DNA of 64,000 nt. Source: Phenylobacterium sp. (GTDB lineage: Bacteria; Pseudomonadota; Alphaproteobacteria; Caulobacterales; Caulobacteraceae). The notes under the pieces are model-generated. The model was not told the DNA's origin. It searched no databases and saw only the letters and a list, made by a program, of their open reading frames with translations. Where the stretch lies: NCBI RefSeq assembly GCF_013911965.1, contig NZ_JACESE010000004.1:207609-271608 (forward strand). The letters are read 5' to 3'. The position numbers and the translations under genes are program-made. The number at the start of each line of letters is the position of its first letter. The first letter of the stretch is position 1. Below, one piece after another: positions 28,500-37,622 of this stretch.

Positions 28500-28886
28500 A
28501 TGAAGATTGTTGTCACCAGCGTCCTGGTGGACGACCAAGCCAAGGCCCTGGCCTTTTACGAAGGCAAGCTCGGCTTTGCGAAGAAGGAAGACGTGCCCCT
28601 GGGCGCGCACCGCTGGCTGACCGTGGTGAGCCCCGAGGCGCCCGACGGGGTGGAGCTGCTGCTTGAGCCCGACGCCCATCCGGCCAGCCGGGACTACAAG
28701 GCCGCGCTGAAGGCCGACGGCATTCCCTGGACCTCGTTCGGCGTCGACGACCTGACCGCCGAGCACGCCCGGCTGACGGCGCTGGGCGTGACCTTCGTCC
28801 AGCCGCCCACCGCAATGGGCCCGGTGACGGTCGCCGTCTTCGACGACACCTGCGGAAACCTGATCCAGATCGCCCAGCGGACCTGA
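28500..28886 (+). CDS. VOC family (glyoxalase/bleomycin-resistance fold) protein
   Basis: The 128-residue protein has the two beta-alpha-beta-beta-beta repeats of the vicinal oxygen chelate fold. It starts MKIVVTSVLVDDQAKALAFY, with GVELLLEPDAHPAS in the middle and FDDTCGNLIQI at the end. The family ranges from isomerases to antibiotic-binding proteins, so no reaction is assigned. It has its own ribosome site (TAGGAGC) and is convergent with the monooxygenase gene. Confidence 0.85.
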   Translation: MKIVVTSVLVDDQAKALAFYEGKLGFAKKEDVPLGAHRWLTVVSPEAPDGVELLLEPDAHPASRDYKAALKADGIPWTSFGVDDLTAEHARLTALGVTFVQPPTAMGPVTVAVFDDTCGNLIQIAQRT

Positions 28887-28912
28887 CGGGCCGCCGGGCG
28901 CCGGAGGGGGGC

Positions 28913-30439
28913 CTACTCCGCCGGCACCGCTTGCGCGGACTTCACCGCCGCGCCCGCGCCTTCATAGCGGAACTCCGGACCGTCGAGATCGATGGTCGGG
29001 ATCTCGGTCCGTTCGCGCCAGTAGTCCTGGGTGTGGCGCCATTCCGGCGTGTCGCCGCACTTGGGCATCTTGTCCATGTCGCGCATCAGATAGCCCGGAT
29101 TGAAGTCGTCCGGGTCGATCCAGGGTCCCCGCGGCATGGTCGCGCCGGCCGGGCCGGGATCGACCATCACCTTCGTCGCCCCCTTCGCCTTCATGTGGTC
29201 GAGCAGGCGCACGACGAAGTCGGCCAGGATGTCCACCCGCAGGGTCCAGCTGGCCCGGAAGTAGCCGAACACCCAGACGAGGTTCGGGACGCCGGTGAAC
29301 ATCATGCCGCGATAGGTGAGCGTCTGGCCCCAGTCGACGGCCTTGCCGTCCACCTCGAACGGGATGTCGCCCATCACCGACAGGCGGAAGCCGGTGGCGG
29401 TGATGATGATGTCGGCCTCCAGCAGGTCGCCCGACTTCAGCAGGATGCCCTTGTCGGTGAACCGCTCGATCTGGTCGGTGACCACCGAAGCCTTGCCCGC
29501 GCAGATGCCCTTGAACAGGTCGGCGTCCGGCACGAAGGCCAGCCGCTGCTGCCAGGGCCGGTAGCGCGGCGAAAAGTGGCTCATGTCGTAGCCTTCCGGC
29601 AGGACGGCGGCGACGTTCTTCAGGATCTCGTCGCGGACGGCCTCCGGGTGGGACTTGGCCATCTGGGCGAACATGCCCTGGTCCTTGAGGATCTTCCGGC
29701 GGACGATCTCGTGCGTCCACTCCTCGGGCACCTCAAGGTCGCGCAGGGTGTCGGCCAGTTCGTTGGCGTTCCGTCCCGTGGCGAAATAGGTGGGCGAGCG
29801 CTGCAGCATGGTGACGTGCGCCGCCTTTTCCGCCAGGGCCGGCACCAGGGTCGCGGCCGTGGCGCCCGAGCCGATCACCACCACCTTCTTGCCGGCATAG
29901 TCCAGGTCGTCCGGCCAGGTCTGCGGGTGGACGATGGGGCCCTTGAAGTCGGCCATGCCCTCCCAATGCGGCGTGTAGCCCTCGTCGTGGTGGTAGTAGC
30001 CCTGGCACATCCACAGGAAGCCGCAGGTGAAGGTGAGCGTCTCGCCCGTGGCCTTCTTCGTGGCGGTCACCGTCCAGAGGTTCTTCTCGCTCGACCAGAC
30101 GGCCTTGGTGATGGTGTGGCCGTAGCGGATGTGGCGGTCGAGATCGTTCTCCTCGATCACCTCCTCCATGTACTTCAGGATCTCTTCGGCGGTGGCGATC
30201 GGCGCCCCGCGCCAGGGCTTGAAGCGATAGCCGAAGGTGTAGAGGTCGCTGTCGGAGCGCACGCCCGGATAGCGATGCGTCACCCAGGTGCCGCCGAAGG
30301 TGTCCTTGGTCTCCAGCACCACGAAGCTCGTGCCCGGCCGCTGGTGCGTCAGGTGCCAGGCGGCGCCCACGCCGGAAATGCCCGCGCCCACCACCAGTAC
30401 GTCGAAATGCTCGGTCTTGCCCGACTGCGCCTGGGTCAT
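28913..30439 (-). CDS. Baeyer-Villiger-type flavin monooxygenase
   Basis: From the ATG at 30439 the protein is 508 residues. It has an N-terminal FAD-binding motif VVGAGISGVGAAW and a second nucleotide-binding motif for NADPH (IGSGATAATLVPALAE). The exact Baeyer-Villiger fingerprint is in FKGPIVHPQTWPDD (F-x-G-x-x-x-H-x-x-x-W-P). It would convert ketones to esters or lactones with NADPH and oxygen; the native ketone is unknown. A longer frame begins at a TTG at 30517, inside the palindrome region and with no ribosome site, so I prefer the ATG. It is divergent from a MATE pump. Confidence 0.9.
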   Translation of the reverse strand: MTQAQSGKTEHFDVLVVGAGISGVGAAWHLTHQRPGTSFVVLETKDTFGGTWVTHRYPGVRSDSDLYTFGYRFKPWRGAPIATAEEILKYMEEVIEENDLDRHIRYGHTITKAVWSSEKNLWTVTATKKATGETLTFTCGFLWMCQGYYHHDEGYTPHWEGMADFKGPIVHPQTWPDDLDYAGKKVVVIGSGATAATLVPALAEKAAHVTMLQRSPTYFATGRNANELADTLRDLEVPEEWTHEIVRRKILKDQGMFAQMAKSHPEAVRDEILKNVAAVLPEGYDMSHFSPRYRPWQQRLAFVPDADLFKGICAGKASVVTDQIERFTDKGILLKSGDLLEADIIITATGFRLSVMGDIPFEVDGKAVDWGQTLTYRGMMFTGVPNLVWVFGYFRASWTLRVDILADFVVRLLDHMKAKGATKVMVDPGPAGATMPRGPWIDPDDFNPGYLMRDMDKMPKCGDTPEWRHTQDYWRERTEIPTIDLDGPEFRYEGAGAAVKSAQAVPAE

Positions 30440-30522
30440 GTCTTTCGCGCCCTCTTCGTTGTCCGTCCCTGCCGCCAGGGTGCGCGCCCCGGCGATCGTG
30501 TCCTTGATCGATTTCAAGTTAG

Positions 30523-30537
30523 GTGATCGCTGATCAC
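30523..30537. promoter_or_regulatory. Candidate operator GTGATC-GCT-GATCAC between monooxygenase and MATE genes
   Basis: Six-base perfect arms surround a 3-base spacer in the divergent promoter region. It is 84 bases from the monooxygenase ATG and 94 bases from the MATE ATG, so one regulator could control both. No regulator gene is adjacent. Confidence 0.4.
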
Positions 30538-30630
30538 TTGGCGAGTGTTCTTTGACGTTACGGTATGGCGCGGCCCGGGCGGAGGAGACCTCAGCTTGAC
30601 CCTCGCCGCGCCGCCCGCCACGGCAGGGGG

Positions 30631-31947
30631 ATGAAGCCCTCGCCGCTCTGGCGCGCCATCCTGGCCATCGCCATCCCCTCCATGCTGACCAATGTGGCCA
30701 CCGCCCTGTTCGGCCTGGCCGACATGTGGGTGATCGGCCGGCTGGGCGAAGCCGCCGCGCAGGGCGGCGTGGAGGTCGGGGCCAAGCTGCTGATGACCCT
30801 GCTGATCGTCTTCAACTTCCTGAAGACCGGCACGGTGGCTCTCGCCGCCCAGGCGGCGGGCCGGGGGGCGGCGGAGGATCAGGCCGCCGTGCTGACGCGC
30901 GGGGTGGCCGCGGCCCTGTTCGTGGGCGTGATCCTGCTGGCGCTATGGCCGTTGGCGGTTCCGGCGGGCCTCGCCCTTCTGGGCGCCGGGGAGGAGGTCG
31001 CGCCGATGGCGCGGACCTATGTCGACATCCGCTACGCCGGCGGCGTCGCCTGGCTGGTCAACGCCGTCCTCACCGGCTGGCTGATCGGCCGCCGCCAGGT
31101 GCGCGCCGTGCTGGGGGTGGAGGTCGCCGCCAACCTCTTCCACATCGCCCTGGATCTCCTCCTGGTGCTGGGGCTGGGCTGGGGGGTGGCGGGCGTGGCC
31201 GTCGCCACGCTGGCCTCGGAAGGCGCCAAGACCTGCGCGCTCGTCGCCATCTGCGGCGGCCAGCCGCCGGCGCGGGCGGCGCTGGGGCACGTGCGCCGGC
31301 GCGAGACCTGGCGCATGGCCGAGCTGTCGGCCCTCTTCCGCCTGAACCGCGACCTCTTCCTGCGCACCCTGCTGCTGATGAGCGCCACGGTGATCGTCAC
31401 CCGCGCCGGCGCCCAGCAGGGGGCCGTCGTGCTGGCCGCCAACGCCATCCTCTTCCAGCTCTTCATGCTGCCGACCCTGATGCTCGACGGCTTCGAAAGC
31501 GCCGCCCAGGTGCTCTGCGGCGAGGCCGCCGGGGCGAAGGATCGGGCGAGGTTCACAGCCTCGGTCCGCGCCCTGCTGGCCTGGGCCGCCGGCGCGGCGG
31601 CGGTGATGGCCGGGACCTATCTGGCTTTCGGCGAGGCGCTCGCCGCCAGTTTCTCCACCGATCCGCAGGTGATCGCCGCCGCGCGGACCTATGCGGTCTG
31701 GGCCGTCGTCCTGCCGCTGGCCGGCGTGGCCTCCTTCGTCTTCGACGGCGTGTTCATCGGGGCGGCCTGGACGCGGGCCATGCTGATCAGCATGGCCGCG
31801 GCGCTGGGGGTCTTCCTGTTGGCCCTGTGGCTGACCGCGCCCCTGGGCAATCACGGCCTGTGGCTCGCCTTCAGCCTCTTCTTCGTCGCCCGCGGCGCCG
31901 GCCAGGCCCTGATGACGCCGCGTCTGATGCGAACGCGTCTCGGCTGA
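30631..31947 (+). CDS. MATE family efflux transporter (DinF-like)
   Basis: The 438-residue protein has about twelve hydrophobic helices and the MATE/DinF-type pattern, opening LWRAILAIAIPSMLTNVATALFG and continuing with VIGRLGEAAAQGG and the second-half repeat LMLDGFESAAQVLCGEAAG. It would expel cationic drugs or metabolites with a proton or sodium gradient. The ATG at 30631 follows AGGGGG; an upstream ATG at 30565 would add 22 arginine-rich residues. It is divergent from the Baeyer-Villiger monooxygenase, with a GTGATC palindrome between. Confidence 0.88.
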   Translation: MKPSPLWRAILAIAIPSMLTNVATALFGLADMWVIGRLGEAAAQGGVEVGAKLLMTLLIVFNFLKTGTVALAAQAAGRGAAEDQAAVLTRGVAAALFVGVILLALWPLAVPAGLALLGAGEEVAPMARTYVDIRYAGGVAWLVNAVLTGWLIGRRQVRAVLGVEVAANLFHIALDLLLVLGLGWGVAGVAVATLASEGAKTCALVAICGGQPPARAALGHVRRRETWRMAELSALFRLNRDLFLRTLLLMSATVIVTRAGAQQGAVVLAANAILFQLFMLPTLMLDGFESAAQVLCGEAAGAKDRARFTASVRALLAWAAGAAAVMAGTYLAFGEALAASFSTDPQVIAAARTYAVWAVVLPLAGVASFVFDGVFIGAAWTRAMLISMAAALGVFLLALWLTAPLGNHGLWLAFSLFFVARGAGQALMTPRLMRTRLG

Positions 31948-31977
31948 AGGCGCCCCCTTCTTCGCGCTGTGCGCGGA

Positions 31978-32532
31978 TCAGCCTGTGAGGCTTCGGATGT
32001 CGGGCCAGCGGTAGGCGACCTCCTGCGTCAGGCCGCCGCCGGGGGCGTGGGCCGCATAGGGCTGTCCCGCCACGCCGCCAAGATGCTCGTAGAAGCTGCG
32101 GGCCCGCAGATTGTCGGCCAGGACGGCGATGGTGAGCGAGGTCGCGCCCTGCGCCGCCAGGGCGCGGGCCGCCGCCGTCAGGAGGCGCCGGCCGAGGCCG
32201 CGGCCCTGCGCCTCGCGCAGGAGGTAGAGGGTGTAGATCTCGCCCGCGCCCGCCGCATGGGATCGCGCCGGGCCGGCCTGGGCGTAGCCGACGCCGCCGC
32301 GGCGATCGGCGGCCAGCAGGATCAGGTCGGAGGGACCGGGGCGGATCAGGCTGCGCAGGAAGCGCCGCGCATGCTCCAGCTCCGACATGGCGTCGAGATA
32401 GGCGTCGCTGAGCAGGCCGCGATAGGTCTCGCGCCAGGCGGCCACGTGGACGTGGGCCAGGGTCTCGGCGTCGGCGGGGCCGGCGGGCAGGACGGCGAAA
32501 TCGAGCGTCGGCGAGCGGGCCATGGTCTTCAT
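31978..32532 (-). CDS. GNAT family N-acetyltransferase
   Basis: The 184-residue protein has the GNAT acetyl-CoA loop in LREAQGRGLGRRLLTAAARAL (Q/R-x-x-G-x-G/A) and an N-terminal strand-helix region with AAWRETYRGLLSDAYLDAM, which recalls YhbS/PhnO-type acetyltransferases. It would acetylate a primary amine. The substrate is unknown. It is convergent with the MATE gene. A second in-frame ATG at 32523 is possible. Confidence 0.8.
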   Translation of the reverse strand: MKTMARSPTLDFAVLPAGPADAETLAHVHVAAWRETYRGLLSDAYLDAMSELEHARRFLRSLIRPGPSDLILLAADRRGGVGYAQAGPARSHAAGAGEIYTLYLLREAQGRGLGRRLLTAAARALAAQGATSLTIAVLADNLRARSFYEHLGGVAGQPYAAHAPGGGLTQEVAYRWPDIRSLTG

Positions 32533-32626
32533 ACCTGATGTGGTCGCAAACGGCGGAGGTTCAAGGCGCCGCAGCCGGCGACCGGGGGATGACCGAATCT
32601 GAGCCCCTCGCTAGGTTGCCAGGCTC

Positions 32627-35308
32627 ATGAACGCTCAAAGCCCGACCCTGCCGGACGCGGCCGGCGCCACGCCGGTCATGGCCCAGTTCTTCGAAGCCAA
32701 GGCGCGTCAGCCGGACGCCCTGGTCTTCTTCCGCATGGGCGACTTCTACGAGCTCTTCTTTGAGGACGCCCAGAAGGCGGCGGCCGCGCTCGGCATCAGC
32801 CTGACGGCCCGGGGCACCCATGCGGGGGAACCCATTCCCATGGCCGGGGTGCCGGCGCATGCGGCCGAGGCCTATCTCGCCAAGCTGATCCGCTCGGGCT
32901 TCAAGGTCGCCGTCTGCGAGCAGATGGAGGATCCCGCCGAGGCCAAGAAGCGCGGGTCGAAGTCGGTCGTGCGGCGCGAGATCGTGCGTGTGGTGACGCC
33001 GGGCACGCTGACCGAGGACGGCCTGCTCGACGCCCGCGGGGCCAACCGCCTGGCCGCCGTGGCGGTCCGCGCGGGCCAGGCGGCCGTCGCCAGCGTGGAG
33101 ATCTCCACCGGGGAGGTGGAGTGCCTGTCGCTCTCGCCCGCTGGCCTCGGCGCGGCGCTGGCGGCGCTGTCGCCCTCCGAGACCCTCGTGCCCGACCGCC
33201 TCTTCGCCGATGAAGAGAGCGCCGCCCAGCTGAAGGCGGCCGGCGGCTTCCTGCAGCCCCTGCCCCAGGCGCTGGCCGAGCCCTCGGCCTCCGAGGCCCG
33301 GCTGAAGCGCCTCTATGGCGTCGAAACCCTGGACGGCTTCGGGGCGCTCACCGGCGCGGAGATCTCCGCGCTCGGGCTGATCGCCGCCCATCTGGAGACC
33401 ACCCAGGCGGGCCGGATGCCGGCCCTGTCTGCGCCCCGCCGCGTGGGCGAGAGCGAGGTCATGGCCATCGACCCGGCCACCCGGGCGAGCCTGGAGATCG
33501 AGCGGAGCCTGTCGGGCGGCCGCGACGGCAGCCTGCTGGCGGCCATCGACCGCACCGTCACCGCGCCCGGCGCGCGGCTGCTGGCCTCGCGCCTCGCCCG
33601 TCCCCTGGTGGAGCCGGCCGCCATCGACGCGCGCCTGGACGCCGTCGCCTTCTTCTGCGAGCGCCGCACCCTGCGCCAGGACGTGCGCGACGGCCTGAAG
33701 ACCATGGGCGACATGGCCCGGGCGTTGTCGCGTCTGGCGCTCGGCCGTGGGGGTCCGCGCGACCTGGGCTGCCTGCGCGACGGCCTCGCTGCGGGATCGA
33801 AGATCACCGGCCTCTTCGCCGCGCCCGCCCCGCTCGACCCGCCGCCGCCGACGGAGATCGCCCAGGCCCTGGCTTCGCTCGATCTCGCCGCCCAGCCGGA
33901 TCTGGCCGCCTTCCGCGACCTGCTGGCCGCGGGCCTCTCCGACGAACTGCCCGCCCAGGCCCGCGACGGCGGGTTCGTGGCCCAGGGCGTGCGCCCCGAG
34001 CTCGATCAGGCCCGCGCCCTGCGCGACGACAGCCGCAAGGTGATCGCCGGACTGGAGGCGCAGCTGGCCGCCGAAAGCGGCGTGGCGTTGCGGGTCAAGC
34101 ACAACGCCGTGCTGGGCTATTTCGTCGAAGCCACGGCCAAGGCCGCCGAGCCGCTGATGAAGCCGCCGCTGAACGCGACCTTCATCCACCGCCAGACGCT
34201 CGCCAACCAGGTCCGCTTCACCACCGTCGAGCTGGCCGAACTGGACGCCAAGATCGCCCAGGCCGCCGAGCGGGCGCTGGCCATGGAGCTTTCCACCTTC
34301 GAGGCCTGGCGCGAGGCCGCCTGCGCCATCGCGCCGGCCATCCAGGCCGCCGCCGCCGCCGCCGCCGGCCTGGACGTGGCCGCGGGCCTCGCCGAATGGG
34401 CCGACGACGCCGGCGCCGTGCGCCCGGTGGTCGACCGCTCCTGCGCCTTCGAGGCGGTCGCCGCGCGCCATCCCGTGGTGGAGGCCGCCGTCCGCCGGGC
34501 GGGCGAGGCCTTCACGCCCAACGACTGCCGGCTGGACGGGGCCGGAGCCGCCGCCGCGCGGCTCTCCATCGTCACCGGCCCGAACATGGCCGGTAAGTCC
34601 ACCTTCCTGCGCCAGAACGCCCTGCTCTGCGTGCTGGCCCAGGCCGGCGCCTTCGTGCCGGCGCAGTCGCTGCGGCTGGGGGTGGTCGATCGCCTGTTCA
34701 GCCGGGTGGGCGCCGGCGACGACCTGGCCCGGGGCCGTTCGACCTTCATGGCCGAGATGGTGGAGACCGCCGCCATCCTGACCCAGGCGACGCCGCGCTC
34801 CTTCGTCATCCTCGACGAGATCGGCCGCGGCACGGCGACCTATGACGGCCTGGCGATCGCCTGGGCCTGCGCCGAGGCCCTGCACGAGACCAACCGCTGC
34901 CGGGCGCTGTTCGCCACCCACTATCACGAACTCGCCGTGCTCGAGGACCGGCTGGCCCATGTGGGCAACCTCTCCCTGCGCGCCAGGGAGTGGAACGGCG
35001 ACCTGATCTTCCTGCACGAGGCGGCCGCCGGTCCCGCCGACCGCTCCTACGGCGTGCAGGTGGCCAAGCTGGCCGGCGTGCCGCCCGCCGTCGTCGCCCG
35101 CGCCAAGCAGGTGCTGGAGCGGCTGGAGCGCGAGACCGGCGCGCCGGCCCACCTGGAAGACCTGCCCCTTTTCGCCGCCAGCGCCCCCGAGCCCGAACGT
35201 CACGGCCCGAGCGCGGTGGAAGAGGCCCTGCGCGCCCTGGACCTGGACGGCATGAGCCCCCGGGAGGCCATGGAGGCGCTCTACCGACTCAAAAGCCAGC
35301 TGTCCTGA
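32627..35308 (+). CDS. mutS: DNA mismatch repair protein MutS
   Basis: The 893-residue protein recognises mismatches and starts repair with MutL. Domain I contains the mismatch-contacting Phe-x-Glu in FFRMGDFYELFFEDA. The ATPase domain has Walker A (VTGPNMAGKSTFLRQ), the following DELGRG-like loop (VILDEIGRGTATYDG) and the conserved FATHYHEL. Its length is close to that of other alphaproteobacterial MutS. It is followed after 11 bases by a HAD phosphatase gene and may form an operon with it. Confidence 0.97.
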   Translation: MNAQSPTLPDAAGATPVMAQFFEAKARQPDALVFFRMGDFYELFFEDAQKAAAALGISLTARGTHAGEPIPMAGVPAHAAEAYLAKLIRSGFKVAVCEQMEDPAEAKKRGSKSVVRREIVRVVTPGTLTEDGLLDARGANRLAAVAVRAGQAAVASVEISTGEVECLSLSPAGLGAALAALSPSETLVPDRLFADEESAAQLKAAGGFLQPLPQALAEPSASEARLKRLYGVETLDGFGALTGAEISALGLIAAHLETTQAGRMPALSAPRRVGESEVMAIDPATRASLEIERSLSGGRDGSLLAAIDRTVTAPGARLLASRLARPLVEPAAIDARLDAVAFFCERRTLRQDVRDGLKTMGDMARALSRLALGRGGPRDLGCLRDGLAAGSKITGLFAAPAPLDPPPPTEIAQALASLDLAAQPDLAAFRDLLAAGLSDELPAQARDGGFVAQGVRPELDQARALRDDSRKVIAGLEAQLAAESGVALRVKHNAVLGYFVEATAKAAEPLMKPPLNATFIHRQTLANQVRFTTVELAELDAKIAQAAERALAMELSTFEAWREAACAIAPAIQAAAAAAAGLDVAAGLAEWADDAGAVRPVVDRSCAFEAVAARHPVVEAAVRRAGEAFTPNDCRLDGAGAAAARLSIVTGPNMAGKSTFLRQNALLCVLAQAGAFVPAQSLRLGVVDRLFSRVGAGDDLARGRSTFMAEMVETAAILTQATPRSFVILDEIGRGTATYDGLAIAWACAEALHETNRCRALFATHYHELAVLEDRLAHVGNLSLRAREWNGDLIFLHEAAAGPADRSYGVQVAKLAGVPPAVVARAKQVLERLERETGAPAHLEDLPLFAASAPEPERHGPSAVEEALRALDLDGMSPREAMEALYRLKSQLS

Positions 35309-35319
35309 GGACCTCCGCC

Positions 35320-35922
35320 ATGCCCGTCCGCACCCTGATGATCGATGTGGACGGCGTGGTGATCCGCCACCCGCAGGGCCTGCGCTGGGACCATATGATC
35401 CAGGCGGACCTCGGAGTCGATCCGGCGCGCTTCCAGAGCGACTTCTTCGCCGTCCACTGGACGGATGTCGTCAACGGCCGCGCCGACCTGCGCGAGCGCC
35501 TGGCGCTGGCCCTGCCCGGCTTCGCGCCGCACCTGACGCCCGAGGCGCTGACCGCCTACTGGTTTTCGAAAGACGCGCATCTGGACGAGGATTTCCTGAC
35601 CCAGCTTGCGGTGCTCGGCGACCGCTACGCCCTGCATCTGGCCACCGTGCAGGAGCACCATCGCGCCGCCTACATCTGGAACGACCTCCGCCTGAAGGAC
35701 CGCTTCGCCGCCATCCACTATGCCGCCGCCTACGGGTGCGGAAAGCCGGAGCCGGCCTTCTTCGAAGCGGTGGCGGCGCGGACCGGTCACGCACCCGACG
35801 AGCTGCTGCTGATCGACGATTCGGCGCGCAACGTGGAGGCGGCGAAGGCGTGCGGTTGGCGCGCCGGGCTGTGGGACGGCACGCGGAGCGTGGCCGAGGT
35901 GGTGGCGGAGGCGGCGGGCTGA
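35320..35922 (+). CDS. HAD superfamily (HAD-IA) hydrolase
   Basis: The 200-residue protein has the HAD motif I nucleophile in MIDVDGVVIRH (Asp9 and Asp11). It has a helical cap, motif III Lys near CGKPEPAFFEAVA, and motif IV in LLLIDDSARNVEAAKACGW. It would act as a small-molecule phosphatase or dehalogenase-type enzyme, substrate unknown. It starts 11 bases after the mutS stop with the ribosome site GAGGAC, which suggests co-transcription. Confidence 0.87.
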   Translation: MPVRTLMIDVDGVVIRHPQGLRWDHMIQADLGVDPARFQSDFFAVHWTDVVNGRADLRERLALALPGFAPHLTPEALTAYWFSKDAHLDEDFLTQLAVLGDRYALHLATVQEHHRAAYIWNDLRLKDRFAAIHYAAAYGCGKPEPAFFEAVAARTGHAPDELLLIDDSARNVEAAKACGWRAGLWDGTRSVAEVVAEAAG

Positions 35923-35936
35923 GGTCCGCGCAGCCG

Positions 35937-36923
35937 CTAGAGCATCGCCGGAATGACCCGGTCCGGCGGGCGGTGGCCGTCCATCCAGGTGCGGATGTTG
36001 ATGATCACCTTCTCGCCCATGTCGATGCGGCTCTCCACCGTCGCCGAGCTCATATGCGGCAGCAGCACGACATTGGGCAGCTTGAGCAGCTTCGGATTCA
36101 CCGCCGGCTCGTGCTCGAAGACGTCCAGGCCGGCGCCGGCGATCTCGCCCTTGGCCAGGATGTCGATCAGGGCGTCCTCGTCGACGATCTCGCCGCGGGC
36201 GGTGTTGATCAGGAAGGCGTGCGGCTGCAGCAGCTTCAGCCGCCGCGCCGAAAGCAGGTGGAAGGTCGCCGGGGTGTGGGGGCAGTGGATGGAGACGATG
36301 TCCATCCGCGCCAGCATCTGGTCCAGGCTGTCCCAGTAGGTGGCGTCCAGCTCCTGGGCGATGCGCGGGCTGACCGGCTTGCGGTTGTGGTAGTGGATCT
36401 GCAGGCCGAAGGCCTTGGCGCGCTTGGCCACCGCCTGGCCGATTCGGCCCATGCCGACGATGCCGAGCCGCTTGCCCGTCACCCGCCGCCCCAGCATCCA
36501 GGTGGGCGACCAGCCGGTGAAGCCGCCCGTCTGGACGACGTTGGCGCCTTCCACGATCCTTCGCGCCACCACCATCATGAGGGCGAGCGTCATGTCCGCC
36601 GTGTCTTCGGTCAGCACGCCCGGCGTGTTGGTCACGATGATGTTGCGGGCTGCGGCCGCAGCCACGTCGATGTGGTCCACGCCCGCCCCGAACGAGGCGA
36701 TGAGCTTGAGCTGCGGCCCCGCCTGGGCGATCAGTTCGGCGTCGATTCGATCGGTGATGGTGGGGGCCAGTACGTCGGCCCGCTGCACCGCATCGACGAG
36801 GGCCGCGCGCCCCATGGGGTCGTCGGTGAGGTTGAGCTCGGTGTCGAACAGCTCTCTCATCCGCGTCTCCACCTGATCGGGGAGCTTGCGGGTGACGATG
36901 ACTTTGGGCTTACGAGCGGCCAT
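35937..36923 (-). CDS. D-2-hydroxyacid dehydrogenase (glyoxylate/hydroxypyruvate reductase type)
   Basis: The 328-residue enzyme has the NAD(P) motif GIVGMGRIGQAVAKRAKAFG, the substrate Arg in LINTARGEIVDEDAL, the Glu in GLDVFEHEP and the His in LLPHMSSAT of the catalytic triad. The N-terminal catalytic domain includes IASFGAGVDHID. It interconverts a 2-hydroxy acid and a 2-keto acid, most likely glyoxylate or hydroxypyruvate. Its start codon shares bases with a possible ATG of the divergent SH3 protein gene. Confidence 0.9.
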   Translation of the reverse strand: MAARKPKVIVTRKLPDQVETRMRELFDTELNLTDDPMGRAALVDAVQRADVLAPTITDRIDAELIAQAGPQLKLIASFGAGVDHIDVAAAAARNIIVTNTPGVLTEDTADMTLALMMVVARRIVEGANVVQTGGFTGWSPTWMLGRRVTGKRLGIVGMGRIGQAVAKRAKAFGLQIHYHNRKPVSPRIAQELDATYWDSLDQMLARMDIVSIHCPHTPATFHLLSARRLKLLQPHAFLINTARGEIVDEDALIDILAKGEIAGAGLDVFEHEPAVNPKLLKLPNVVLLPHMSSATVESRIDMGEKVIINIRTWMDGHRPPDRVIPAML

Positions 36924-36960
36924 GACCAAGTCTGCGACGGGGACCTTGCGGCGGGGCGCG

Positions 36961-37557
36961 ATGGGCGCGCGAGGTCCAACCTCTAGCAAAGCGGCTCCGG
37001 CCGGCCAAGGCGAGCCTGCCGTCGCGGGCTTCGCCCGGACCTTCCTGACCGTCCGGCGGGCGGTGGGGCTCGCGCTGGTCCTGGCGCTCAGCTGGGCCGC
37101 CGGCGGCGCCCAGGCGGCCCGGGACGGGGACGAAACGCCCTCCGGTTTCCCCGTGCCGCGCTATCTGACGCTGAAGTTCGACAAGGTGAACGCCCGCGCC
37201 GGGCCCGGCGACGACCATCGGGTGCTCTGGGTCTATCGCGCCCGCGGCCTTCCCGTGCAGGTGATCGCCGAGACCAGCGAGTGGCGCCGCATCTGCGACC
37301 CAGAAGGCGGCGTGGCCTGGGTGCACAAGCGGGTGACCGACGGGCGGCGCAACCTGATCCGCATGGACGCGGGCGTCGCCCCCCTGCGCCGCCGGCCGAG
37401 GGCGGAGGCCGAGATCACCGCCTATCTGAACCCCCGCGCCCTGGCCGCGTTGGATCGGTGCGATGAGGGCTGGTGCCGCGTGAAGGTCGACGGGATGAGC
37501 GGCTGGGTGGCGGAATCGGACGTCTGGGGCGCGGCCGCCCCGGTCCAATGTCGTTGA
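36961..37557 (+). CDS. Exported bacterial SH3-domain protein
   Basis: About 198 residues. An N-terminal hydrophobic stretch (AVGLALVLALSWAAGGAQA) looks like a signal peptide. Two bacterial SH3-like units follow, with YLTLKFDKVNARAGPGDDHRVLWVY and later RRRPRAEAEITAYLNPRAL with WCRVKVDGMSGWV. Such domains bind cell-wall or act as scaffolds in the periplasm. The start is uncertain: an ATG at 36922 would overlap the start codon of the divergent dehydrogenase gene, 36961 gives a shorter N-terminus, and a downstream GTG would leave a very short signal. Confidence 0.75.
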   Translation: MGARGPTSSKAAPAGQGEPAVAGFARTFLTVRRAVGLALVLALSWAAGGAQAARDGDETPSGFPVPRYLTLKFDKVNARAGPGDDHRVLWVYRARGLPVQVIAETSEWRRICDPEGGVAWVHKRVTDGRRNLIRMDAGVAPLRRRPRAEAEITAYLNPRALAALDRCDEGWCRVKVDGMSGWVAESDVWGAAAPVQCR

Positions 37558-37622
37558 GCCGCGCCTTGGCGTCGTGCTAGGGCCTGCCCCTTCTGTTTCG
37601 AGGCGAGCTGGAAAATTCGGCG

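Noticed and set aside
30440-30517. TTG start extending the monooxygenase by 26 residues
   Set aside because: No ribosome site, falls inside the divergent promoter region, and the extension has no family similarity.
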